Positions 47,333-55,072 of a stretch of 56,187 nucleotides of DNA are shown here, piece after piece (positions within the stretch are counted from its first letter, which is position 1; every line of letters starts with the position of its first letter). The position numbers were made by a program, and so were the translations under genes. This DNA comes from DALYLB01 sp046154695 (GTDB lineage: Bacteria > Acidobacteriota > Blastocatellia > RBC074), in the NCBI GenBank assembly GCA_046154695.1, contig JBJXFI010000313.1, forward strand, positions 1 through 56,187, given 5' to 3'. A model generated the notes under the pieces. That model made no database searches and had not been told where the DNA came from. It worked only from the letters and a program-made list of their open reading frames with translations.

Positions 47333-47400
47333 ACCACGGGGAACACGGAGAAGAAAACCCCTTCTCCTCCCCGTGTCCTCCGTGTCCCCCGTGGTTCAAC
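47328..47400. repeat. Inverted repeat in the operon, overlapping a stop codon
   Basis: Arms 47328-47350 (GTTGAACCACGGGGAACACG with GAG) and 47378-47400 are almost perfect reverse complements, and the inner part has 9-nt periodic units (CCACGGGGA, ACACGGAGA). The TGA of the preceding gene (47330-47332) is part of the arm. The element fills most of the 84-bp gap before the acyl ligase gene. Confidence 0.88.
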
Positions 47401-47416
47401 TCCTTGCTGGGAAAAT

Positions 47417-49111
47417 ATGAATTTTATCGAGAATATTCTGCGTCGGCTTCGTCAAACGCCGGCGCGCCCCGTGTTGCAGGAGGCGCGCGAGGGAAAGTTT
47501 GTCACGGTGACGTGCGAAGAGCTGGGCATGCTGGTGCGGCAGGCGCGAACGTTCATTCGCCAGTCGGGGCTGCGCAAGGGGGACCGGTGCGGGCTGCTCG
47601 CGCCGAACGACATCCGCTGGGCGGCGGCCGATCTGGCGCTGATGGCCGAAGGGGTCATCGTCGTGCCGCTCTATTCGCGGCAGGCGCCGAATGAACTGGC
47701 GGGGATGCTGGGGGACTGCGCGGCGTCGATGGTCCTGTGCGGGGACGAAGCGCTCGCCGAGGGCCTGCGGGCGAACTGGCCCGATGCTTCAGATGCGGCT
47801 TCACCGGGCGGCGCGCCGCACATCCGGCTCTTTTACGACATCTTCGACGCGACGATCCCCGACCGGCACGTGCCGGACGAGCCGATCCCGCTGGCCGAAG
47901 GCGACATCTCCACGATCATCTATACCTCGGGCACGTCGGGAGAGCCCAAGGGAGTGATGCTGACCGCCGGGAATGTCGGCTTCATGCTCGGCTGCACGGG
48001 GATGCGGCTCGACCAGTTGATGCGGGGCGCGACGGAGCAGACGATGGACCAGGTCTTTCATTACCTGCCCTTCTGCTTCGCGGGCTCGTGGATTCTGCTG
48101 CTCACGGCGCTCTCGCGGAACAGCCTGCTCACGATGTCCACGGACCTGAACAAGCTGGCGGACGAGTTGAAACTGGCCGCGCCGAACTATTGCCTGAACG
48201 TGCCGACGCTGCTCGAACGAATCCGCGCGGGGGTCGAGGGACAGATCGCCCGGAAGCCGGGGCCGATTCAGACGATCTATCGCAAGGGGAAAGAGTCATG
48301 GACGCGGCGATTCGAGCAGGGAGAGCCCGGCGGGGGATTGTGGTTCACGCTCGCCGATTCCCTGATCTTCTCTTCGGTCAAAAAGAAGATCGGGCCGAAT
48401 CTGAAAGCCCTGATCTGCGGCTCGGCGCCGCTTGCGAGGGAGACGCAGCTCTTCTTTTTAATGCTGGGGATTCCGGTATTGCAGGTCTATGGGTTGACCG
48501 AGACGACGGCGATCTGCACGATGGACGATCCGCGAGACTTCACGCCGGGGCGCGTCGGCCCCGCGATCCCGGGCATCGAGATGCGCCTGGGCGAGGAAGA
48601 CGAGATCCTGGTGCGCGGGCCGAATATCTTCGCCGGGTATTGGAACCGCGAAGAGGCGTCTGCCAGCGCCATGGCCGGCGGATGGTTCCGCACCGGCGAC
48701 CAGGGATCTGTCGATGACCAGGGCAACTGGGCGATCACGGGCAGGTTGAAAAACCTGATCATTTTGAAGTCCGGGAATAATGTCGCGCCGGAGCCGATCG
48801 AGGAGAAGGTGCTGCAACACCTGCCGCTTGCCGGACAGTGCGTCGTGATCGGAGACGGTCGGAGCTTCCTCGCGGCGCTGGTCACGGGTGAAGTGACCCG
48901 GGAGCAGGTCGGGCGCGCCCTCGATGCGGTCAACGCCGAAATTCCCCACTACAAACAGATTCATGCGTTTCATATTCACGAGGAGCCGCTGACGATCGAG
49001 AGCGGCATGCTGACGGCCAACGGCAAGCTGCGGCGCGACGCGATCGCGAGGCGGTTCGCCCCGGAATTCGAACAGCTCTATTCGTCCTCGAAGCCGGCGG
49101 AGAGGGCCTGA
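47417..49111 (+). CDS. AMP-dependent acyl ligase (long-chain acyl-CoA/ACP synthetase type)
   Basis: A 564-residue adenylate-forming enzyme with all core motifs: A3 phosphate loop IIYTSGTSGEPKG (near 170), A5 region YGLTETTAICTMD (near 358), A7 GWFRTGDQG (near 420) and A8 ITGRLKNLIILKSGNNVAPE (near 440). The C-terminal catalytic lysine is expected in TANGKLRRDAIA. It activates a fatty acid to an acyl-adenylate and loads it on CoA or a carrier protein. Residues about 285-310 hold a spacer characteristic of the long-chain branch. It is followed after 10 bp by a small membrane peptide gene. Confidence 0.9.
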   Translation: MNFIENILRRLRQTPARPVLQEAREGKFVTVTCEELGMLVRQARTFIRQSGLRKGDRCGLLAPNDIRWAAADLALMAEGVIVVPLYSRQAPNELAGMLGDCAASMVLCGDEALAEGLRANWPDASDAASPGGAPHIRLFYDIFDATIPDRHVPDEPIPLAEGDISTIIYTSGTSGEPKGVMLTAGNVGFMLGCTGMRLDQLMRGATEQTMDQVFHYLPFCFAGSWILLLTALSRNSLLTMSTDLNKLADELKLAAPNYCLNVPTLLERIRAGVEGQIARKPGPIQTIYRKGKESWTRRFEQGEPGGGLWFTLADSLIFSSVKKKIGPNLKALICGSAPLARETQLFFLMLGIPVLQVYGLTETTAICTMDDPRDFTPGRVGPAIPGIEMRLGEEDEILVRGPNIFAGYWNREEASASAMAGGWFRTGDQGSVDDQGNWAITGRLKNLIILKSGNNVAPEPIEEKVLQHLPLAGQCVVIGDGRSFLAALVTGEVTREQVGRALDAVNAEIPHYKQIHAFHIHEEPLTIESGMLTANGKLRRDAIARRFAPEFEQLYSSSKPAERA

Positions 49112-49121
49112 TGGAGTTTTT

Positions 49122-49253
49122 ATGTTGATTCTCGGATTGATGCTGCTCTTTATGGCGTTCGTGTTCGGCATTATGCTGTTGATGGCGATCGCTTCCTATT
49201 CCAGCGGCAAGGACGAACAGGAGACGGACCGGGACGACGCGGGCCGGAAATAA
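49122..49253 (+). CDS. Small single-pass membrane peptide (43 aa)
   Basis: A 43-codon frame, ATG at 49122 and TAA at 49251-49253. It fits exactly between the acyl ligase stop (49111) and the crotonase start (49260). The product is one hydrophobic helix (residues 2-25, many Leu, Met and Phe) followed by a charged tail SSGKDEQETDRDDAGRK, giving a Nout-Cin or Nin-Cout single-pass protein. Packing within the operon supports it as a real gene. The ribosome-binding site is moderate (GGAG 5-6 bases upstream). No family is recognised. Confidence 0.6.
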   Translation: MLILGLMLLFMAFVFGIMLLMAIASYSSGKDEQETDRDDAGRK

Positions 49254-49259
49254 GGCGAT

Positions 49260-50063
49260 ATGAGAAGTTACACGGGGGAGACCCTGTCGTGGGAATTGAA
49301 GGACGGCTGCATCGAATTGACGCTGCACCGGCAGCCCGCCAACGAGATCGGCTCGAAGACGCTCGATGAGCTGGAACGGTTCATCGAGGCGCACGAGACG
49401 CTCCGGGACGAGGCGCATGCGCTGCTCATCCACAGCGCCGTCAAGGCGGGGTTCTCGGCGGGGGCGGACCTGCGCGAATTGTACTTCGGCGCGAAAGAGC
49501 TGGGGTTCGAGAATGCCGCGCCGCGGGTGCGCGACTTCCTAACGCGAACGCACCGGGTGATGAACACGATCGATGCCTCGCCGCTTGTGACGATCGCGGC
49601 CGTGCACGGCGTCTGCTTCGGCGGCGGCTTCGAGCTGGCGCTGACCTGCGACCTGATCATGGCCGACAAGATGGCGCGGTTCTGCTTTCCCGAGCTGCGG
49701 CTGGGGCTGATTCCCGGCTTCGGCGGCATTCCGCGCCTGCGGCGCGATCTGGGGAACGCCGTCGTTCGCGACCTGCTGCTCACGGGGCGCAGCATCAATG
49801 CGACCAAGGCGGTCGCCATCGGCCTGGCCAGCCAGGTCGTAAGAGAGGGCGACGCGCTCAAAGTCGCCCGGTTCACGGCCGCCCAGGTCGGAAAATTCGA
49901 CCGCCCGACAAGCATTCGCGCCAAGGGATTTCTGAAACCCGTGCCCCATGCGGAGCTTCGCGAAGAGATCGAGATCTTCTGCGACCTCTTCACGAAACCC
50001 GCCGTCGAAGCGGGCCTGCGCAAATTCGTCGAAAGCACCGACGCGCATCCATACTTACCATAG
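49260..50063 (+). CDS. Enoyl-CoA hydratase/isomerase (crotonase) family protein
   Basis: A 267-residue crotonase-fold protein. The two oxyanion-hole segments are SAGADLREL (about 65-73) and HGVCFGGGFELAL (about 115-127), with a Glu in FELAL. A second carboxylate lies in FPELRLGLIPGFGG, as in hydratases, and the C-terminal helix closes the active site. It could hydrate or isomerise an acyl-CoA or acyl-ACP intermediate of the operon. Two-carboxylate residues support hydratase or isomerase activity, but a lyase or hydrolase is also possible. It is followed by a 123-bp gap with an inverted repeat. Confidence 0.88.
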   Translation: MRSYTGETLSWELKDGCIELTLHRQPANEIGSKTLDELERFIEAHETLRDEAHALLIHSAVKAGFSAGADLRELYFGAKELGFENAAPRVRDFLTRTHRVMNTIDASPLVTIAAVHGVCFGGGFELALTCDLIMADKMARFCFPELRLGLIPGFGGIPRLRRDLGNAVVRDLLLTGRSINATKAVAIGLASQVVREGDALKVARFTAAQVGKFDRPTSIRAKGFLKPVPHAELREEIEIFCDLFTKPAVEAGLRKFVESTDAHPYLP

Positions 50064-50094
50064 AATTGAGCGACCCATGAATTGCTTCCCGGGA

Positions 50095-50178
50095 AGAAAA
50101 ACGGAACAGACGGAAAAAACGGAACAAACGGAGTCAACCCTTCCTGATCTCCGTTTGTTCTCCGACCTGTTTTTACGG
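50095..50178. repeat. Inverted repeat with ACGGAA-type 9-nt units inside the operon
   Basis: Left arm about 50095-50132 consists of ACGGAACAG, ACGGAAAAA and ACGGAACAA, period 9. The right arm about 50147-50178 is its partial reverse complement (CTCCGTTTGTTC, ACCTGTTTTT). The unit is similar to the inner part of the element at 849-946. It fills the gap before fabH. Confidence 0.82.
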
Positions 50179-50186
50179 AGTCATAC

Positions 50187-51185
50187 ATGAAAAAACTGAG
50201 AGCGAAGATTACGGGATTGGGCCGGTATGTTCCGCCGCGCGTGGTCACCAACGAGGATCTGTCGAAGATCGTCGAAACCAATCATCAGTGGATTGTCGAG
50301 CGAACCGGCATTCATGAGCGGCACTGGGTCGAGCCGGGAACGCCGACCTCGGAGCTGGCGGCCAAGGCGGTGGACGACCTGCTCAAACGGCGCGGCATCG
50401 AGGCCGACGAGATCGAATTGATCATCGTCGCGACGGTGACGCCCGACATGTTCTTCCCCTCGACGGCCTGCGTCATTCAGGACAAGATCCGCGCGACCCG
50501 CGCCTGGGGCTTCGATATCTCGGCGGCCTGTTCGTCGTTCCTGTACGCCCTGACGACGGGCGCGCAGTTCATCGAGAACGGCAGGCACAAGAAGGTGTTG
50601 ATCGTCGGCGCCGATGTCATGACCAGCATCCTCGATCCCGAGGACCGCGCGACCCTGATCCTGTTCGGCGACGGGGCGGGCGCCGTCCTGCTCGAACCGG
50701 CGGAAGAGGGCGAGGATGCCGGCATCATCGATTACCGGCACGAGATCGACGGCTCGGGCGGCGCGCACCTCTTTATGCCGGGCGGCGGCAGCCTGCATCC
50801 TCCCTCGCACGAAACGGTCGACAAGAAGATGCACTACGTTCATCAGAACGGACAGGCCGTCTTCAAGTTCGCCGTTCGAAAGATGGAGGAGCTGAGCACC
50901 GGCATGCTCGCCCGCCACCAGTTGACCGGCGATGACATCGATTGCTTCATCGCCCATCAGGCCAACCTGCGCATCATCGACGCCACCGCGCAAAAGGCCG
51001 GCCTTGCGCCTGAAAAGGTCATCAAGAACATCCACAAATACGGCAACACGACGGCCGCGACGATTCCCCTCGCCATCGGCGACGCGATCGAGAGCGGCAA
51101 GCTCAAGAAGGGGGACATCGTCCTCTTCGCGGCCGTCGGCGCGGGCTTCACCGCGGGCTGCGTGCTGGCCCGCTGGGCGTATTGA
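50187..51185 (+). CDS. Beta-ketoacyl-ACP synthase III (FabH type)
   Basis: A 332-residue thiolase-fold condensing enzyme with the full FabH triad: Cys115 in DISAACSSFLYAL, His257 in FIAHQANLR and Asn287 in KYGNTTAAT. The closing motif GAGFTAGCVLARW is present. It condenses an acyl-CoA starter with malonyl-ACP to begin a fatty acid or related chain. Because it lies in an operon with its own carrier protein and ligases, it probably serves this pathway rather than primary fatty acid synthesis; the name fabH is therefore not assigned. ACP follows after 19 bp. Confidence 0.92.
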   Translation: MKKLRAKITGLGRYVPPRVVTNEDLSKIVETNHQWIVERTGIHERHWVEPGTPTSELAAKAVDDLLKRRGIEADEIELIIVATVTPDMFFPSTACVIQDKIRATRAWGFDISAACSSFLYALTTGAQFIENGRHKKVLIVGADVMTSILDPEDRATLILFGDGAGAVLLEPAEEGEDAGIIDYRHEIDGSGGAHLFMPGGGSLHPPSHETVDKKMHYVHQNGQAVFKFAVRKMEELSTGMLARHQLTGDDIDCFIAHQANLRIIDATAQKAGLAPEKVIKNIHKYGNTTAATIPLAIGDAIESGKLKKGDIVLFAAVGAGFTAGCVLARWAY

Positions 51186-51204
51186 AAATCGACAGGCAGG
51201 ACTT

Positions 51205-51447
51205 ATGCGAAGCACAGAACAGATTACCGACGAAATTCTCGACATGGCCGCAACGCATTTCAAGGCGGATCGCGGGCAGCTCACGGCCGATGACGATTTC
51301 TACAAGAAGCTGGGAATCGACAGTCTGCAGGCGCTCGAACTGCTGACGCGCCTCGAAAACCACTTTCGGGTCGAACTGCCGGATTACGAGGTTCAGGGCG
51401 TGACGGATTTCCGCACGCTGGCCGAACGAATCGAAGCGAGGCTCTGA
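51205..51447 (+). CDS. Acyl carrier protein
   Basis: An 80-residue acidic four-helix carrier protein, beginning at the ATG at 51205 although the frame is open upstream into fabH. The phosphopantetheine-attachment serine is Ser40 in the canonical KLGIDSLQALEL. Its position 19 bp after the ketosynthase and 9 bp before the second acyl ligase indicates a dedicated carrier for the operon's acyl chain, distinct from the primary-metabolism ACP. It is short and typical of type II systems. Confidence 0.95.
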   Translation: MRSTEQITDEILDMAATHFKADRGQLTADDDFYKKLGIDSLQALELLTRLENHFRVELPDYEVQGVTDFRTLAERIEARL

Positions 51448-51456
51448 GAGAAGCGC

Positions 51457-53199
51457 ATGGCGGCAAATTCACAAATCACCATGATCGATCTCGCCGCGCA
51501 TTCGTCGCTCGGATCGGCGCTCGGGGAGGCCCTGGACAGGTTCGCGAACGAGACGTGCCTGATCGAGGCCGATCGGGAGCGGGAGAACCACCGGCTGACC
51601 TACCGGGAATTCAAGGAGGCGGCGCTTCCGCTGGCGAAGTACCTGCAGGATCGGGGATTCCGCGCCGGTTCGCGGGCGGCGATCATCATGACGAACCAGT
51701 CGCGGTGGCTGATCTCGGCCTACGCGATCTTTTACGCGGGCGGCGTTCTCGTTCCGCTCGATTACAAGCTGACGGCGCCGGAGCATTTCGCGCTGCTGGA
51801 GCACTCCGGCGTCGAGGCGCTGATCACCGAGCACCACTTCTGGCGGGCGATCGTCCAGCATCGAAACCAGCACGAGCGCGCTCTGCCCCGGCTGCAGACG
51901 GTGATCGTGACCGATGTGCCGAAGAACGCCGACTTGTTCGGCGCGATGCGATGGGAGGACCCGCGCGTCGAGGGCGAGCCGGTCTTCGTGGAGCGCAGGC
52001 GCGCGGATTGGGCCTGCATCGTCTATTCCTCGGGGACGGGCGGACGGCCGAAGGGCTGCGTGCTGACGCATGACAATTATCTGGAGCAGTGCGTCTCGCT
52101 GACATCGATCTATCCATTCTGGCCGGGAGTGCGCTATCTGAGCATTCTGCCGACGAATCACGCGATCGATTTCATGGTCGGCTTCATCGGGCCGTTCGTC
52201 TGCGGCGCCGCGGTCGTCCACCTGCGCACGCTGCGGCCGGAATATGTGCGCGAGGCCTTCACCCGCTTCAAGATCACGTATGTCGCGCTCGTGCCGCTGA
52301 TCCTCAAGAATCTGCAGGCCGGGCTGCAGCAGCGCTTCAGCGAGCTGCCGCCGCTCAAACGATTCGTCTTCGAGCGGCTGGTCTCGCTCAACCGGGCCCT
52401 GACGAGGCGCAGGCCGAACCTTGAGCTGAGCCGCAAACTGCTCAAACAGGTTCACGAGGCATTCGGCGGCGAGCTGCGCGCGATCTTCACGGGCGGCGCC
52501 TTCAGCGATCCCAAGATGCTCCAGTTTTATTACGACCTGGGAATCCAGGTCGGCAACGGCTACGGATTGACCGAAGCGGGCACCGCCATCACGCTGAACG
52601 ATTTCAACCCCTTTCGCGCCGACACGGTCGGCAGGCCGCTGCCGGGGATGGAGGTCCGAATCCTCGATGCCGGAGAAGACGGCGTCGGACAGGTCGCCGT
52701 TCGCAGCCGCACCGTCATGTCCCACTATCTGGACGACCCCGAACAGACGGCCGAGACGATCGTCGATGGCTGGCTGATGACCGGCGACCTGGGCCGCTTC
52801 GATGAGAACGGCCACCTCCAGCTCTTCGGGCGCGCGAAAAACATGATCGTCACCGAAGAAGGCAAGAACGTCTATCCGGAGGATATCGAGAAGGCCTTCG
52901 AGGGGCTCCCCGTCAAGGAGTTTTGCGTCTTCGCGGCCAATTACATCTGGCCCGAACGCTCGATGCTCGGCGAGAAGCTGGTCATCGCGCTCCGCCTCGA
53001 CGAGGGGCGGGAGTTCACGGACGATCTTCGGTCCGAGTTGACCAGACGCAACAACACCCTGCCGAATTTCAAACGGATCAGCGGCTTCGTGATCGGGGAC
53101 GCCGATTTCCCCCGCACCGCCTCGATGAAGATCAAGCGATTCGCGCTGGCCGAGGAGATTCGCGGTAAATTTGATCGGCAGGCGCTCACTGACTTATAG
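51457..53199 (+). CDS. AMP-dependent acyl ligase, second copy
   Basis: A 580-residue adenylate-forming enzyme with core motifs CIVYSSGTGGRPKGCVLTHD (A3, near 190), GNGYGLTEAGTAITLND (A5, near 367), GWLMTGDLGRFD (A7) and LFGRAKNMIVTEEGKNVYPED (A8-like, split as LFGRAKNMIVTEEGKNV and YPED). A basic C-terminal RTASMKIKRF carries the likely catalytic lysine. Since it directly follows the ACP gene (9-bp gap), loading an acyl group on that carrier is the simplest role. Its sequence differs clearly from the ligase at 47417, so the two probably act on different substrates. The stop overlaps a repeat. Confidence 0.9.
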   Translation: MAANSQITMIDLAAHSSLGSALGEALDRFANETCLIEADRERENHRLTYREFKEAALPLAKYLQDRGFRAGSRAAIIMTNQSRWLISAYAIFYAGGVLVPLDYKLTAPEHFALLEHSGVEALITEHHFWRAIVQHRNQHERALPRLQTVIVTDVPKNADLFGAMRWEDPRVEGEPVFVERRRADWACIVYSSGTGGRPKGCVLTHDNYLEQCVSLTSIYPFWPGVRYLSILPTNHAIDFMVGFIGPFVCGAAVVHLRTLRPEYVREAFTRFKITYVALVPLILKNLQAGLQQRFSELPPLKRFVFERLVSLNRALTRRRPNLELSRKLLKQVHEAFGGELRAIFTGGAFSDPKMLQFYYDLGIQVGNGYGLTEAGTAITLNDFNPFRADTVGRPLPGMEVRILDAGEDGVGQVAVRSRTVMSHYLDDPEQTAETIVDGWLMTGDLGRFDENGHLQLFGRAKNMIVTEEGKNVYPEDIEKAFEGLPVKEFCVFAANYIWPERSMLGEKLVIALRLDEGREFTDDLRSELTRRNNTLPNFKRISGFVIGDADFPRTASMKIKRFALAEEIRGKFDRQALTDL

Positions 53200-53275
53200 G
53201 ACCTATGGGACTTATGGGACTTATGGGACCTTATGAGACTTATGGGACGGTCCCATTGGTTCCATAAGTCCCATA
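53191..53275. repeat. 9-nt tandem/inverted repeat overlapping the ligase stop codon
   Basis: Units of GGGACTTAT with a 9-nt period run from about 53191. The last two codons and the TAG of the preceding gene (53197-53199) belong to it. A complementary right arm (TTCCATAAGTCCCATA) lies at 53260-53275. It fills the 82-bp gap before the lipid kinase gene. Confidence 0.85.
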
Positions 53276-53281
53276 TCGCCA

Positions 53282-54175
53282 ATGAAAATACTCGCCATCG
53301 TCAATCCGGCGGCCGGTTTCGGCAGAGCGGCCAAATTACTGGGCCCGGCTCTCGACCGTTTGCGAGCGGCGGGAATCGCGTTCGATATGGCCGAGACAAA
53401 ACGCGCCGGCCATGCGATCGAGATCGCGCGCGAGGCCTATGCGGCGGGCTATCGCAGGTTCATCGCGGTGGGTGGCGACGGGACCTCGTTCGAGACGGTT
53501 AACGGGCTCTTCCCCGAGGCGTGGGAGCGGCGCGACCCGCCGGCGCTCGGTTTTCTGCCCCTCGGCACGGGCAATTCGTTTTTGCGCGATTTCACCAAAG
53601 AGGGCGCTGACTATGCGATCCGGGCAATTCTGGAGGACCGGTCGCGTCCGTGCGATGTGATCCGCCTGGAGCACGCGGCGGGGATCCTTCATTACATCAA
53701 CATTCTCAGCCTGGGCTTTGTCGCCGATGTCGCGACGCTGGCCAACCGCCGGTTCAAGCGGCTCGGGGCGGCGAGCTACGGATTGGCGGTCGTGCTCTGC
53801 CTGGCCAGGTTCAAAAAGCGCGGCTTTCACCTTCGATTGAACGGCGTCGGGCATTCGACGCCGCCGACGGCGCTTCTGATCTTCAACAACAGCAAGTTCA
53901 CCGGGGGAAACATGATGCTCGCGCCGAACGCCGACGCGGCGGACGGTTTAATTGAGATCGTGGAATGGTCGGCGGACCGGTTCGATTTCATCCGCAACTT
54001 CCCGAAATGTTACGATGGGTCGCATATCCATCATCCCCGCATCTGGACGGGGCAGGCGAAGCGGATCGATCTCGATTTCGACGAGCCGATGGACATTATG
54101 ATCGACGGCGAAGTGATGACCGTCCGCATGAAATCGCTCGAGGTCCTGGCCTCGGCCTTGAACGTCATGGCCTGA
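53282..54175 (+). CDS. Diacylglycerol-kinase-like lipid kinase
   Basis: A 297-residue protein of the DAGK catalytic family (YegS/DgkB-like fold). Conserved parts are IVNPAAGFGRA at about 6-16, the nucleotide-binding GGDGTSFETVNG at about 64-75, GTGNSFLRDF around 98-107 and a C-terminal DIMIDGE region. Members phosphorylate diacylglycerol or other lipid alcohols using ATP. A role in phosphorylating a lipid intermediate of this operon fits the neighbours, which include PlsC 18 bp downstream. Confidence 0.9.
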   Translation: MKILAIVNPAAGFGRAAKLLGPALDRLRAAGIAFDMAETKRAGHAIEIAREAYAAGYRRFIAVGGDGTSFETVNGLFPEAWERRDPPALGFLPLGTGNSFLRDFTKEGADYAIRAILEDRSRPCDVIRLEHAAGILHYINILSLGFVADVATLANRRFKRLGAASYGLAVVLCLARFKKRGFHLRLNGVGHSTPPTALLIFNNSKFTGGNMMLAPNADAADGLIEIVEWSADRFDFIRNFPKCYDGSHIHHPRIWTGQAKRIDLDFDEPMDIMIDGEVMTVRMKSLEVLASALNVMA

Positions 54176-54193
54176 ACGCCCCGGTTTGATTCA

Positions 54194-55054
54194 ATGGAAG
54201 GAAACAGTTTTATTCAGTCCGAAATCCGCAATCACCCATCGCATCGATGGCCGTCGCTGAATCCGTTCGCGCGGGCCTGGTATGGAGCGCGCTCGATCGT
54301 CCTCTGGATCGCGAGCATCGTCCATTTCTTTCCGATCACCTCGCTGCTGGTTCTGCTCGGAAGCGTCGTCGATCCGCGGAGGAACGACCGCCCGCAGCGC
54401 TGGCTGTTTCGCAACATCCTGCGCGTCGCCCGCGTAGGCTTCGAGGTGCGCTACGCGCCGGGATTCGATCGCGAGCGGACGAGCTTCTTCGTCTGCAACC
54501 ACGTCGACCTGTGGGACGCCTTCATCATCTATTCCGCGATTCCCCAGTTCGTGCGCGGACTGGAGCACGAGTCCCATTTCAAGATTCCCGCCTATGGCTG
54601 GATGATGCGCAAGTTCGGGAATGTGCCGGTGCCGCCGGAGGGCAACCTGTCGGATTACAAGCGAATGATGAAAATGACGAGGGAGACGCTGGACCGCGGC
54701 GTCAGCCTGATCGTCTTCGCGGAGGGATCGAGAACGCCGAACGGGCTCGTGAGGCCGTTCAATCCGGGCGTCTTTCGAATGGCGATTCAGTTCGGCTATC
54801 CGGTCGTCCCGATGACCATTGTCGGCGCCCACGAGTTCAGCCGGAAGGGCGACTGGAAGCTCTTCCCATCGAAGATCACCGTCCACCTGCACGACACGAT
54901 CGACACCGCGGGCATGACGAAGAACGACGTCGAGGCGCTGCGCGAGCGGGTTCAGGCGATCGTCGCGCAACCGGTCGATGATTATTACGGCCTCACGAGC
55001 GCAACGGCGCCGACCGAGCCTGCGCAAGGCGTAACTTACAAAGCCGCGAATTGA
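54194..55054 (+). CDS. 1-acyl-sn-glycerol-3-phosphate acyltransferase family protein (PlsC type)
   Basis: A 286-residue membrane-associated acyltransferase. A hydrophobic N-terminal helix lies at about 32-57. The catalytic HX4D motif is HVDLWD (about 101-106) and the phosphate-binding EGSRTPNG is near 178. The VPMTIVGAHEF block completes the set of four family motifs. It transfers an acyl (or related) group from ACP or CoA to a lipid glycerol phosphate. Its place at the end of a chain-building operon suggests it makes the final ester. It is followed after 18 bp by the acetamidase gene. Confidence 0.92.
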   Translation: MEGNSFIQSEIRNHPSHRWPSLNPFARAWYGARSIVLWIASIVHFFPITSLLVLLGSVVDPRRNDRPQRWLFRNILRVARVGFEVRYAPGFDRERTSFFVCNHVDLWDAFIIYSAIPQFVRGLEHESHFKIPAYGWMMRKFGNVPVPPEGNLSDYKRMMKMTRETLDRGVSLIVFAEGSRTPNGLVRPFNPGVFRMAIQFGYPVVPMTIVGAHEFSRKGDWKLFPSKITVHLHDTIDTAGMTKNDVEALRERVQAIVAQPVDDYYGLTSATAPTEPAQGVTYKAAN

Positions 55055-55072
55055 ACCGGGAGGAGAGCCTCG

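Noticed and set aside
41828..53199. OleABCD olefin-forming cluster
   Set aside because: The thiolase-fold gene is of FabH type with its triad and a dedicated ACP, and no OleB-like hydrolase or OleD arrangement is present.
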